Of a stretch of DNA of 64,000 bases, positions 23,319 to 35,396 are shown one piece after another. The position numbers and the translations under genes were made by a program. The notes below the pieces were generated by a model. That model worked only from the letters and a program-made list of their open reading frames with translations. It was not told the DNA's origin and searched no databases. Every line of letters starts with the position of its first letter. Within the stretch, counting starts at the first letter, position 1. This DNA comes from Panaeolus papilionaceus (taxonomy: Eukaryota; Basidiomycota; Agaricomycetes; Agaricales), in the NCBI GenBank assembly GCA_015501605.1, contig JADNRZ010000001.1, positions 1,426,001 to 1,490,000 on the forward strand, given 5' to 3'.

Positions 23319-23640
23319 TCAGAGTACAGACAAGCGCCTACCAATTTGCCAATACAAAACAATGTTCGCGCAACAATAACTTGCAGAAAAAGGACCTAAG
23401 ATTTATTAGGGGTTGATATTCATAAACGTACTTGAACTCGAAACAGTATCATTGTATGTGGTTGTCAGTAGTTGAAGAAAAGGTTCGCAGTCAGGTTGAC
23501 CCGAAGGTGCAGCGCCTCTGTGTTGATTATCTAATATTTACCTAATACACAGGGCTCAACAAAGAGCTACGCAAACATCCTTGACTTGACGACTTACATT
23601 AACTCACACTGGAGAGGACACTCTCAATCCATCATTGACC
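23319..23640. other. Intergenic between NTase gene and NOT3
   Basis: Short AT-rich spacer holding the 3' UTR of the NTase gene and the NOT3 promoter. Nothing else seen. Confidence 0.5.
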
Positions 23641-26600
23641 ATGGCCGCAAGAAAGCTACAAAGTCAGCATTTTATAAAATTATTGAACTCATTAGAACTG
23701 ATTTTTTCTGTTAGCTGAAATTGACCGTACCTTGAAGAAGGTATCAGAGGGTGTTGAGCTCTTTGAAAGCATATATGAGAAAATGCAAGCCTCAACAAAC
23801 CAGACGCAGAAGGAGAAGTCGGAACTTGACCTCAAGACTCAAATCAAGAAGCTTCAGAGGCTAAGGGATCAGATAAAGACATGGGTGGCCAGCAATGACA
23901 TCAAGGACAAGTCGTCCCTCTTGGAGAACAGGAGATTAATTGAGACGGTGAGTTGCGCATGCACTTGTCCGAACACAGTCCGCGTGCGCGTGTGGCCTGA
24001 CGCAATCTTACTTCTTTACCTCTTATATGCTACATGAGGACGGGGCACCAATATACTGTTGCCTTTTTATGTGCTGTTTCAATGTTTACGTTCCACTTTC
24101 TTTTTCACTCCATTACGTTCCTTTTTGATTCACTTGCATGGGTGACATCGCTTGCTGACGATGATGATTACTCTGAACAGCAAATGGAGAAGTTCAAAGC
24201 TTGCGAGAAAGAAATGAAGACAAAGGCATTCTCAAAGGAGGGACTTATCCAGGCGGCCAAACTTGATCCTAAAGAACAAGAGAAGGAAGAAGCAATCCAA
24301 TGGGTCAATCACCAAGTTGAAGAACTCCAGATGCAGGTGGAAACAACGGAAGCAGAGCTTGAAGCTCTACAAGGAGCAGGAAAGAAACGAAAGGGCGCGT
24401 CAGGGAACGCTGGGCGCCAGGAGGAGCTGGAGCACCTGAATGACCGACGGAAGTGGCACATATCGCGGCTGGAAATCGTCCTCCGAATGATAAACAATGG
24501 TTCACTGCCACTAGAGAAAGTCAATGGACTCAAAGAGGATGTGGTATATTTTGTGGAAAGTAATACGGTTCGTCGCGTTTCTTTTCAATTGCTTTGGCCC
24601 GTTATCAATCTCTGTCGGAATTCAGGAAGAAGACTTTGATGAAGACGAAGGGATCTATGATGACCTTCACCTTGACGAGGAGGAAGAGAAATGGGGACTT
24701 CCTGTTGAAGACCCAGATAGCGACGATTCCGATGAAGCGAGTGAAGGTGGGAATTATGCTGCCTTGCCCAGCAGTCGACTAATTCTGTGTTAGACGTCCC
24801 TCCACGACCGACGAAGAAGCACGACGAGGAGAGCGTATCAAGTAGTAAACGCGATGATAGCCCAATTCTCAAGAAAGCTGCAGCATCTTTAAGCTTGCGG
24901 AGTATGTCTATTTTCACTTGCGCTGCCTTTTACGCTGACAATTGCCCCATTTCCAGAACAATCTGTAGATAGTGAGGAGTGCCATTTTTATCAGTTTGTT
25001 GTTGAACTAACCCTTGCGAAGCTAAGCCTCCTCCCAACTTGAACCTGGCGCAGCAACCAATGGCAAGCGTCCTCAAAGCAGGCTTGCCATCAAGTGTGCC
25101 CCGTCCCACCCCAGCAGTACTACCACCTATACGATATGCGGCTGCAGCTGCTGCTGCTGTTGCACCTCCATCCAGTTCTTCATCGTCATTGGCTGCAACG
25201 ACAGTTACGTCAACGCCTGCCGCGACGTCTTCACATCCCCCGCCGACACCGTCCACGGCACCTTCAATACTGGCGGCTAGTGCGACTGCTGTGGCTGCTA
25301 CTTTCAACGATCAAACAACGACCGCGAGTGTCTCTTCTCCTAGTTTGACACATCTATCTGTTACCAGTCCTATGCTTTCCTCTGCTGCATCGGCTTCACA
25401 GCAACCAGATGGCTCGTTCTACTCCGGCCAGGAATCCCCTGCGCTTTCAGAAGCAGTTTCTCCCGTCAAGCAGGCACCCCCATCACCTCAGGTTTCCAAT
25501 GCCGCTCGCTCTCGTCCAGGTATTATTAATGCGTTTGTTTCGTGATCAGTTATTTACTTGCATCAGATTTCGCTTCTTCGCCTCTCATTTCAAACCAATC
25601 GCCAAGTGTAGCGGTATGTTTATTCCAAGTGGCCGCATTGTTTAATCACATTAACAATTAACATTATCACAGCAATCACAACCGACAACAACGTCTCAAT
25701 CGGTTCCACCCCCAGCAGTGCCAGTCACGCAGCCATCTACACAGTCGCAACAAGCACAACCGGCGGCGGCACCTTCGCCACTTCCTCAGCAACTTCATCA
25801 ATATGCAGGAAGTGCACCAGGGAAGTCTCCCTTACCCCCACAGACTTCCCAACAGCCACTCTATCCACCCGGTGTCAAGGTACCACAAGCAGAGGGACAC
25901 ACCGCTCCTACTTCAGCCACGCAGCCATCGGCACAACCCACTACACAGAGACCTGGATCGGCCAACCAGCCGCCTAATCCTCCTGCGCGTCCATCAGTTC
26001 CCAGTGCTTTCCCTGGTTCACTGTCAGATTTGGTTGTCTCCTTTGAAAGCGTTAAACAGAAAGGTATGGCCCTTTTCTCTTTCTAAATATTTCTTGACCT
26101 CTGACTAGTTTTAGCTCTCCGTCCTCATAACTTGGATCAGGTACATAAGATGTTGGAGGGCAGTTACGCTAATGCCCCTCAGCCTCAGGAGACGGAGAAG
26201 TGTGTACACATTTTTTACTGTTCGGCAACCACTCACGCATCTCCCACTAGACCCAAGTATTACGTTCCAACCACACCCTACCAGACAGCGCCCTACTACC
26301 CCCAAACACCTCATCCTTTGCTGAATACGCCTGCTATCTTCCAACAACTTGATGTTGAGACCCTCTTTTGGATTTTCTATTACATGCCGGGCACATATCA
26401 GCAGTGAGTTGTATGTTGCGTTATACTACGTACATTTGCTCAACATTGTTACAGGTATCTTGCTGCGAAGGAGCTGAAACGCCAATCGTGGCGCTTCCAC
26501 TTGAAGTTCTTGACTTGGTTCCAGCGCCATTCAGAACCTCAAGCGATCACGGAAGAATATGAGCAGGGCGTATATGTTTACTTCGACTGGGAGGGTTCAT

Positions 26601-26659
26601 GGTGCCAACGCAAGAAGAGCGACTTCCGCTTTGAATATCGTTACCTCTCAGAGGATTAA
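23641..26659 (+). CDS. NOT3: CCR4-NOT complex subunit Not3/Not5
   Basis: Scaffold subunit of the CCR4-NOT deadenylase complex, acting in mRNA decay and transcription. The start MAARKLQ is at 23641; exon 1 (22 nt) joins [20 protein letters not shown]. The N-terminal Not3 domain is a long coiled coil: [60 protein letters not shown], and [18 protein letters not shown]. An acidic stretch ([18 protein letters not shown]) and a long Ala/Pro/Ser/Gln-rich linker follow. The C-terminal NOT2/3/5 box is complete: [60 protein letters not shown] and [20 protein letters not shown], ending YLSED. The second intron (about 23949-24180) is some four times longer than its neighbours. Confidence 0.95.
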
Positions 26660-26831
26660 ATGACAGTGATTTATCTTCTCAGAATCCCTTTCGCATCGTA
26701 GCATTATCATTCGCATGTTTTTCGTTCATTTAAATATTGTTGTCAGAAACATCATGTTTCGATATTAGTGTTTTATTTCATAACAAATGTAAAAGAGAAG
26801 ACTCGAGTAAGATCATATTAACCTAAGGAGA

Positions 26832-27671
26832 TTACTCCAACTTGACGATAGCACCGATACCCTCAAACACTTTCTGCATCTTCTCAGCGTCCTCCTTCGA
26901 CAAATTCTCCTTCAATATTTTAGGCAATGACTCGACAAACTTCTTGGCCTGTTACAGAACTTTAAGATGCTAGACTGGTAGCAAAGGGTAGCAAAGACGC
27001 ACCTCCATGAGAGTCAAGTTGGGTACGAGAGCTTTGACTTCTTTGATGACCTTGGGTTTGGAGGCAGCGTCGAAAGACTCGAGCTTGACGTTGAACACAG
27101 TCTTCTCCTTGGGTTTGGCCTACAAACTAAATTAGCACTTGACAGAAAGGCAGAAAAAAGGCACGAACAGGTTCCGGCTCTTCAGCGGAGGGTGTTGCTG
27201 CTACTGGGGTGGCAGAGGCAGCGGGCATGGCAATTTCTTGGATGTTGAGTCGTGACTTTTAACGGAACTACTATTTAGAGTTGAATTGAATGGAACACAG
27301 GTCGTTACAAGCGCACCTTCAATAGAGTGACAAGGTCAGCAGCCTGAAGCAGCGTCAGTCCGGAAATGTCGTTAACTATCCGCTCGATGGTGGGGTTAAC
27401 AGCAGCTTGAGCAGCTGGTGAAGGTGGAGGAGGGGTAGACTTTTGTGCTTCAGCCGCCGTTGCGAGCCATCTTGAAGAGTTAGCAACCTGTGTATAGCTG
27501 GAGGGGTTACCATGAGTCGAAGAAATTGAGTGAAACGACGCGAACCCCGCACCGTGTTGACGCGGAAGGACGCGCAAAGTTGCGTAGAAGGCTAGAACAA
27601 CGACTCTGAAATAGCAAATAATGTTAAAAATGTCAAATAAGAGTGGATAAATGTAGAGAACATACGGCCAT
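26832..27671 (-). CDS. MNP1: Mitochondrial ribosomal protein bL12m
   Basis: L7/L12 stalk protein of the mitochondrial ribosome (yeast Mnp1), which recruits translation factors. The start ATG at 27671 gives M-A, then an intron to MASRCSSLLRNFARPSASTR, a basic presequence. After a further splice whose exact border I could not fix comes SSRWLATAAEAQKS. The dimerisation domain is PTIERIVNDISGLTLLQAAD followed by LVTLLK. A Pro/Ala linker (MPAASATPVAA) precedes the C-terminal domain: KTVFNVKLESFDAASKPKVI, KEVKALVPNLTLMEAKKFVE, and EDAEKMQKVFEGIGAIVKLE at the end. All functional parts are present. Stop TAA at 26834-26832. Confidence 0.9.
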
Positions 27672-27932
27672 GTTTTTTCAGAGTAATTATAAGTAACTTA
27701 GGCGAATTCACTCAGCTTTGTGAACAGAAATTTGAGTTCATATTTGTCTTTGTATCTCAACACCACCCCTCGGTTTTTTCCGTACTTAAGAATATTACCC
27801 ACAACATCCGACTCCTTCCGCATCATGATCATGGGCAGTCCACTGCAGTCAATCGAAAACTGGCAATTCAAAATATTTATACAACTATTGCTACATACCT
27901 AAATTTACAAGGAAATTTTTTGCTTACAGCTA

Positions 27933-29560
27933 TCAAAATGACCGGGGCAAAACATCATTCTCTACCTGATAGGCACGGCCCTCCCTCGTGTTCGCCAATG
28001 TCCGTGATCCTAGATTACGGTCTTGAGCAGCATTGCTGTCAAATTCATATTTGAGGTCAATCCGATAGTCCTCAACCATCGACCGGGGTCTTGGTTTGCA
28101 GCAGAACACAAGGCTAAGTATATCCTAGAGTGCAAGCTTGAGTCATGTGCAATAAGTAGAACAAATAGAATGTTTTCACCTTTTGGGTCCCAAAGATGAG
28201 GATTACGAGAGTAGCAGCTTTATCACAGTCAACTTGCTGAAGCATAGAAAAGCTGGGAGAGAACCCACCACATGCTATTACAAGGTCTGGCACAGGCGAA
28301 GAGGGTGATTTAATAGACAACAAACTCAGACTGTGTTCGGCAGCTTGTCATGAGTATTGGCAAGAATAGGGCGAACCGACAGACCTTAAAGCAATAATCG
28401 TATACAGTCCAAATGCCATGATTCGAAAGGGAAAACTTAGGTCCATGGCCTTTCGTAGTTCCAGACCCTGAGAACGGAGCGTCTTCCAGCGCTTATACAC
28501 AATCACGCATGTCCACACTGGTGTAAGTTTTTGGTAAGCCTACGACAATCTTTGTGAGTAATCGATCTTTCCTACCTATAACAACCAGCGTGGCTAATAA
28601 AACAAACGCGGCATAGATCGTGAGGGTGTTGGTTCTAATACTCTTCAGTTGATGCGAAGCGAGTTGTCACAGGTGGGAGACACGTACAGAGCCAGATTTT
28701 CAACAGAACAGTAAAAGAATCTTCTATCGCGAGATACTTTGGTTGGGTCACGTACGCCGATCTGTAATGGAATACGTGCCGCTGTCGACATGACAATAAA
28801 AAATCAAAAGGGAAAGAAAAGACGCACAACTGCTGTCGCCAGGATAGCAGCAAAGAATGCCACATATGGAGCAGTCAAGAGCTGACACTGAGTCGTTAGT
28901 GCCATAAAACAAAGACATAGGCAGGTTTGCCTCACCATCCAGATCCTAATCATATGGTCCGAATCATGGTATGGTTCACCAAAGAATGCTGCTCGAATCA
29001 TCAGAAACATCTAAGCGAAGTCAGCATTAGGGACCCTGTGCAGACGATGAACGACTAACCTGAACTATCAGCGCCAAGGCGGCAGTCGAGGTTCTATATA
29101 TGTGGACCCGCTTCAGTGATACACATTGAAGGATGTATAGCAATATGACTGCACTCACAACCCTGGCACTCCATACAGTAGTGAAGCCTGAAACAGGCAG
29201 AGTAGTGGATCTGGTTCTGGACCTTTTGTCGCATTGGCGTATACCCTACGGATACGTTCGAGGATATTTTTTCGGCGTTGAATCGTAAATACGCACAGTA
29301 AACTCGAGGACCTATGGCGTATATAAGTGACATTACGCAGCCATTCTAAACTATATGACTCACACTCCTGTAATAATAAAAGCCACCAACAGGTTCACAA
29401 AAATGGCATGTCGCTTCACCCTTTTAGAAAACAAAACGATAAACAGCATAACTGGAAGGCCGAAGTGAGAAGGCCACATGTTCAGGACCAAGAAAGCCAC
29501 AAGTTCGCCAGTTGTTCCCCGCACAATGTTCACCGGAGGCGCTGCCACACTTCCATTCAT
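27933..29560 (-). CDS. Orphan seven-transmembrane protein of the Agaricomycete type
   Basis: Joined minus-strand exons encode a hydrophobic protein with about seven membrane helices. It begins MNGSVAAPPVNIVRG, then helix 1 LVAFLVLNMWPSHFGLPVML, KRVKRHAIFVNLLVAFIITG, CLFQASLLYG with ALALIVQMFLMIRAAFFGEP, HMIRIWM then LLTAPYVAFFAAILATAVVG, DRRFFYCSVENL, and further TM segments. After the last helix follow LLSIKSPSSPVPDLVIA and ATLVILIFGTQKDI, then a short cytoplasmic tail ending NDVLPRSF. The topology and 'RDRRFFYC' loop resemble the many uncharacterised GPCR-like proteins of mushroom fungi. I know no ligand or partner, and it does not match the Ste3-type pheromone receptor pattern. Confidence 0.72.
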
Positions 29561-30852
29561 CGTCCAGTCTCAGTCTCGTCATTGAAGTACACACCTGGGT
29601 CAATCAGAGTTGACATCCTTCTCAAAAGTCCCGCAGCTCGTCAGAAAGAGAACCAATAAAAAGCGAAGCCAGCTTCAGTCGTTTGATTTTCGAAACCAAA
29701 GGACAAATAGGTAGCTACCAGAGCTTGTGGGAGTGAAAGGATGGAATGACATCAAACCGAACCGATATCTGCTTGGTTTTATTGGGATGACAGACCACAG
29801 GGCGCGTATCCAGGGCACTTCAATCATTCGGTTATCCACATTGTCCAACTTCTCTGGATCAGTTGACCCTATTGGGAATGATCAACTGGGCTCTGGGATG
29901 GCAATAACACCGATCTTCTTAAAATAGCATCCTCCTATAGTGACTAAAATAAATAAATGAGCCGAGTTACCTTCATAACTGGAGTTGTGGGGGGAACTGG
30001 TCGTTGAAGTTTAGTATATGATGTTAAGAGCATCATGTGTGCGGGACGGAGGTCTGGCCACTGTGTGCAACCAAGGGCAATGACACAGTACGGCAACCTA
30101 AGGTCCAACCTCTCTTGATAAGTAAGTTGCATCATATGACACACAATCGTCCCGTCCATGTATTCCTGAGCACCGGATGTATATTTCATCAGTCATGTCT
30201 TCGCTAGGACTTCGCATTGACTATACATAATATTGTAAGAGAGCGATTCCGGATAGCAACCGCCCTATTAGGTTTTTAAGCCTAATCAGGATGATCTAAG
30301 TGGGCAAAGATGAAATGTAGATGGTTACTCGATGAAGTGTGATGTGGATAGAAATGATGACCTGGCCAGAGACGCTGACAGGGCACGTAGACCAGCTGGG
30401 GATATCCGTATGGATACAGACAGGAGTATGTATCCTGGAACCGGAACTATGGCGCCCGTGTTCACACTAGCAAAAGCCCAAGAGGTTATTTGAAGTGATG
30501 GAGATTGTCCAGATATAACATGAGGTGGGAAATTGTTGGATATAACCACACTTCATTCCTGAGCAGTGAAGGTGCTAGATAATACCCAAAGAAATTGGAT
30601 GAAAGTCCTGAGTTCAGATATTAAGAGAAACGCACAAGTTTGATATAAATTCGTGGCAATCAAACAGGATTTATGTACCACAGAGTTGAAGGAGTTGTGA
30701 ACCTTTCATGTGCCAGTGTTGACAGGAGGGTTGGAGACGCCAACATTGGCCGGCTCTAGCCGGGACCACTGAGACCAAGCAACCATAAACATTATTGTCA
30801 ATGTTCTGTTGACCGTGCTTCAGCCCCCTTCAAGTATTTATCGGCTTGCTCA
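29561..30852. other. Divergent intergenic region, 7-TM gene / NDUFA12
   Basis: About 1.3 kb between two divergent genes. Minus-strand frames at 29944-30189 and 30325-30549 have no recognisable content. A long promoter on the 7-TM side is the simplest reading. Confidence 0.45.
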
Positions 30853-31482
30853 ATGGTGTCTCTGTTGCGAACTATCCGAAGCGTTCGTCGAGTTGGACTG
30901 CGAGAATGGTGGAGGCAAATGCAATACATCGGGGACGCTAAATCTGGAACTTATGTTGGCAAGGACCAGTGAGTTTATTCGTCTCCTGCTGCAATTGCAA
31001 CTCACCAACTCTTCCCTTTAGATTCGGAAATAGGTATTTTGAAAACAGAAACGGAGAGGAAGAAATTCCTGGTATGTATGATATTGAAACTTCTCTCTTG
31101 CAGTGATTTATGCCTTGTTCGAAGGTCGTCACCGTTGGGTTGATTTCGCACAGGTGCAGCATTCCGAATTCAGCCATGACTGTCATTCATTCTCATAGCG
31201 TCTTTAGCATGAATTCAATGCGACACAAGTGCCCCCTGAATGGCACTCTTGGATATCGCATATCCGTAAAGAGCCACCTACCAACGATCCCGTTATGCAG
31301 AATATGAGCCCACCATGGAAGGCGGTATGTCACCCGTTTTCAACTCAACTTCAAATCAGCATTAAGTCTCTTGACAGCCATACGTCGAGAATCTCACAGG
31401 CACCCGCGGTGCCTATAAGTCGTACAACACTGTTGTCCCAAAAATCAATGCTTGGGAGCCGACCATGAAGCCCCGTGCTTAG
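30853..31482 (+). CDS. NADH:ubiquinone oxidoreductase accessory subunit NDUFA12 (B17.2)
   Basis: Small accessory subunit of mitochondrial complex I, on the matrix arm. Exons 30853-30968, 31022-31071, 31125-31153, 31208-31324 and 31378-31482 give 138 residues. Using acceptor 31103 for the third exon would also keep frame and give 145. Sequence landmarks: MVSLLRTIRSVRRVGLREWW, YIGDAKSGTYVGKDQFGNRY, then GRHRWVDFAQHEFNATQVPP, EWHSWISHIRKEPPTNDPVM, APYVENLTGTRGAYKSYNTV and AWEPTMKPRA at the end. These match the NDUFA12 core (VPPEWHxWI, PPTxxP). The second acceptor choice gives the conserved PGRHRWVDF and is preferred. Confidence 0.92.
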
Positions 31483-31547
31483 ACGAAATCAACCATTCTG
31501 TTGTTTTCTTTTTAGATCATACAAATCCATCAACTTAACTTGGTATG

Positions 31548-33141
31548 CTAGCGTTCGTTCTTCATTACATGGTTGTCTACCACTGCTTCTGCAATTGCGA
31601 GGCTGGAAGTTAGTCCCGGGGATTCAATTCCAAGAAGGCTGATCATTGGGTTGACACCGTTCCGCTCTGCCTCAGGTGTCGCGTAATCCTTTCGAATGAC
31701 AAAGTCTTGAAAGCCCCCGCCTGGAGGTATTAACTTTGGTCTGATCCCAACATAGTCTGGCTGGAATCCCTCCATCACTACGTTCGGCAGATATTGTGTC
31801 ACTGCTTGGTACATCCGCGACATGCGACTTTCGTCGGGGGCCAGATGACTGGACCAAAAGTCGACATCAGTTTCGTCACCATTTAGCTGTTCTTGCAAGG
31901 GATCCATCCATTCAATGTCGGGTCCAAATCGCACCTTCCCTTGCAGGTCCAGTGTTAGATGTGTCCCTAATGATTCAAAAGCGTGAGCATTCGGTCCGGT
32001 GTAAGGACATGGATAAATGAGGTGCTTGATGCTCGATATGCCAGGTCCATGGTATGAGGCGTATGAACCTCGAGCAAAATACATGGGTAGTCTCTTCTCT
32101 GGTGGTAAAATTGAGTTTAGCACCAATGGGCTTGACAAGCCAGATGCATTTATCAGTGTGTGCGCAAATATCGCATCAGTGTTCCCATCGGACGAAATCT
32201 GAACTACCCAGCCATAATCTCTCATTTCGTATGAGGGACTGTTCTGGGTTGTCGCTGGGTTGTTATGTCTGTCGATCCTGACGACTGAGGCTCCCAATGC
32301 AACATCCCCAAACTCCGATTCGCTGATGTCACTCTCGAGGCTTTGCATTAAGGTATGCGAGTCCACGATTCCGGTTTTCGGACACCACAAGGCTTCCACG
32401 ATGTCCTCAGATAATTCGGGTTCCATTTGACGCGCTTCATACCCTGATACAAGTTTAGTTGGAAGAACAGCCCCGGAACCTTCATCAAGGTTCAAGTCGC
32501 AGAAGTAGGGAGCACCCTGGAAGCTTTGGGATTTGCGGTGAAGGTTTCGGATGTAATCGACTTGGTCACTCCGGGCGACGACCAATTTCCCAGTTTGCTT
32601 ATGCGGAATCCCGTGAGATTTGCAGCGAGCATACAACAGTTCCCGTCCACGAAGGCAGAGTTTGGTTTTGAGGGAATCGTGCGGATAGTATAAACCTGAA
32701 GACAATGTTGAAAACCGTAAATGTAAGAGGTAGGGTATAAGATATTACCAGAGTGTATAACTTCGGAGTTTCTCGAACTGTCGTTGTGAGTGCAAAATTA
32801 GACAATTGCTCAGGTTGGGGGCATACCTTGTTTCCTCGCCGGTTCGGGTGTGCCTCTCGACTATACATGTGTATTTCTTTGGATAAGCCTTGCTTAGCCG
32901 CTGTGCAATCGCAAGGCCGACCACTCCTGAATGTATCCAAATTTTTTATGGGTACATTCCCGTTTCTAAACTTGACAAACTGACCTCCGCCAACAACCAG
33001 GAAGTCGACAAGCGTCTCCGGTTGCTGGGATAATGCTGTCAATAGTTGTACCTGGAATATCCCAAATGTTCCGGAAGTCACCTTATATTTGTACCGACCA
33101 CTGTCGTTCAGGGCCCTAACCAGCCCTTTGATTCCAGTCAT
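31548..33141 (-). CDS. L-2-hydroxyglutarate dehydrogenase-type FAD oxidoreductase
   Basis: FAD-dependent enzyme of the DAO superfamily, expected to oxidise L-2-hydroxyglutarate to 2-oxoglutarate in mitochondria. From 33141: MTGIKGLVRALNDSGRYKYK, then VDFLVVGGGVVGLAIAQRLS with the GxGxxG dinucleotide fold joined across an intron, and RHTRTGEETSSRNSEVIHSG followed by LYYPHDSLKTKLC, the L2HGDH signature. The large last exon (32705-31548) has the substrate domain with YEARQMEPELSEDIVEALWC, PKTGIVDSHTLMQSLESDI, LINASGLSSPLVL, MYFARGSYASYHGPG, LGTHLTLDLQGKVRFGPDIE and PDYVGIRPKL, ending with ISLLGIESPGLTSSLAIAEA. It is convergent with NDUFA12, only 65 bp away. Confidence 0.9.
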
Positions 33142-33320
33142 AACGAAACCAGGAACGTGAATGTAAAGTTGTTGTGGGTATGACGCTGAGTAAAGGTTCA
33201 GTCCTGTTCCAGAAATAGATCGCGATCAAATGTGCTTAGTGTCTTATCTAATCGCTCTCTATTCAACCACAACAATCTGAAAAGTTCTTGCCATCGTCAT
33301 CTACGAGCTACATAGTCAGG

Positions 33321-34582
33321 ATGGCATCTCCAGCGACCAATGGTCCGGAACCAAAGCCACGAAAGACAGAAGATGACATCTTGGCAGAATTTGACTCTAT
33401 ACCTCTGTTCATGAAGTCCTTGCCTGATGAAGAGGGAGACAGTGCTTTATCTGCGCTGCAAAGTCTCATTTACGAGGGCACGCCAGATGGTGAGCTGCTT
33501 TGCACTCAATAAATGCTCATAGGTTCACTTAATGGCAAGGTTTGGTCTAGAAATTGCCCAAAACTTCAAAGAACAGGGCAACGAATACTACCAAGGAAAG
33601 CGATATCGTGAAGCCATCGGGTTTTACAACCAAGGAGTAGACGCAAAGCCAACTGACGCAAAAATCATGGAAGCGCTTCTATGCAATAGAGCAGCATGTA
33701 ATTTGGAGCTCCGTAAGAAACTTTTTTTTGCAATTCAATTTATGTACTCATAAGAGGTCCGTCAGAGAACTACGGGTCTGTCTTGAGGGACTGTTCAAAA
33801 GCCCTGACGTTGAACCCAAGGTCTTCCAAAGCGTTTTACCGATCTGCTCTTGCTTTAGTATCGCTGAGTAGATACGAAGAGGCTATTGACTGCTGCACAA
33901 GATGCCTTGCATTCGACAAGGCAAATGCCGCAGTTACAGTACTGGAAGAGCGAGCTAAAAAGCTGAAAGCGCGCGCAGAAGAGGTGCAAAGTAAGAAATA
34001 TGAAGAGAAAAAGAGACAAGAACACGAAAAGTTGTTAATGAAAATGGCCCTCCGAGTAAGTACTTATGTCGTTGGTCTCCTCGTTGACAACACCTGACAG
34101 AATGCCAATTTCAGCAACGTAATCTAGTTATCTTGAACAAACCAAGTGGAACGACAAATCCTGTTGAGCCACATTTCGATTCCGAGGATCCTTCGGGTTC
34201 CACTCTCGTTCTTCCTGTCTTCTTTTTGTACCCTCAATACGCCACTTCAGATATCATCTCTGACTTTGTGGAAACAACGACATTTGTGGCCTACATCGAA
34301 ACAATGTTTCCACCATACACACCACCTCCTGAATGGGACAAGAAGGGGGAATATGTTGCAGGGAACCTTGTGGTCTACGCTCCAACCTACCGAAAACGTT
34401 TGCTGAAGATCGGCAAAAAAATGACGTTGCGCGACGCATGCAACGCTGCTAAAGCGAAGGAAGGACAACCACTAGACGGCTTACCGTTCACCGATAACTG
34501 CTTGTCATTCGTGGTCTTGCCAAAAGGAGAGCAAGAGGCCGGATGGGTCGAAGAATACAAGAGGAGCCGAGAGGGAGCCTAA
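33321..34582 (+). CDS. CNS1: TPR co-chaperone Cns1/TTC4
   Basis: Hsp90/Hsp70 co-chaperone, essential in yeast. Exons 33321-33489, 33551-33712, 33766-34055 and 34115-34582 give 362 residues. An in-frame ATG at 33288 would add 11 residues. N-terminal FDSIPLFMKSLPDE is typical of Cns1/TTC4. Three TPR repeats follow (about 70-185): EIAQNFKEQGNEYYQGKRYR, EALLCNRAACNLEL, NYGSVLRDCSKALTLNPRSS, KAFYRSALALVSLSRYEEAI. A charged helix (KLKARAEEVQSKKYEEKKRQ) leads to the C-terminal Cns1 'wheel' domain, with PVFFLYPQYATSDIISDFVE, FPPYTPPPEWD and VVYAPTYRKRLLKIGKKMTL. The domain set is complete. Confidence 0.94.
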
Positions 34583-35396
34583 GTCCGCAGCATGTACATG
34601 TATGGCTTACAGAGGTCAATCGGCACCTTCATATCGCCCCCCTGTATGCATAGAAATTTCATATAAGCCGTATAACTGTCACCGAATAAACGCCGTGTAT
34701 ATTCTAAAGAAAGAACTGAACTACTAGGGGTTACTGGAGCGACAATTCTTAGTATGTCAATCAACACCACATCGGCGATATAATTTTGTAACGATTGCTA
34801 AACCTTTGCTCAGGGTAGCAAGGCGGAAGTACGTCTATGTCGGTGTCTGGGGAGAACAAGTGAAGCCCGACCGGGAAATGCAATTCAACGAGGCAGTGAT
34901 ACCCCCACATACAACACTGAAAAGACCGGAATGACAAAGATGCATGAATTAAGCACAAAGTATCATAAGGTAAACCCACGTAAGTTACAGTAATACAGAG
35001 CGAGTGAAATAAGTTTCCGGTGCTACTTATCCACCGACGACATATTGAATGGATGAAGGTAATATAGCAATTCAAGTCGTGATAGGGGCTCCGGAGATTC
35101 GGCGTTGTGTTTGTCCTATTTGGTGTGTGACTCCGGAAGGTGGTCGAAGTGTAGTGTCACACAGAATGTGATCACGGTTTGCACACAAGGTAACCAAAAG
35201 TCTGTACTCGTCGTCGTAGCCGTCGTCAAAAGGTTTGGTGAGTACATATCTCATATTTTCATGCAGAAGGATCATGCTACGATGGAGAAGGACATGTTGG
35301 AAGGATTTGGGACGGATTGGAGGACTGGATTAGGTGGATGTGTTGAATGGGATATGGATGTTGATACTGTTTATCGCCAGGGCACGATTCCTCAAG
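34583..35396. other. Intergenic between CNS1 and RPS7
   Basis: About 0.8 kb. A minus-strand frame at 34761-35075 has no family features. The right part is expected to be the promoter and leader of the ribosomal protein gene. Confidence 0.45.

Noticed and set aside
25039..25545. 168-codon plus-strand frame as a separate gene
   Set aside because: It is the Ala/Pro/Ser/Thr-rich linker of NOT3, between its coiled coil and NOT box.
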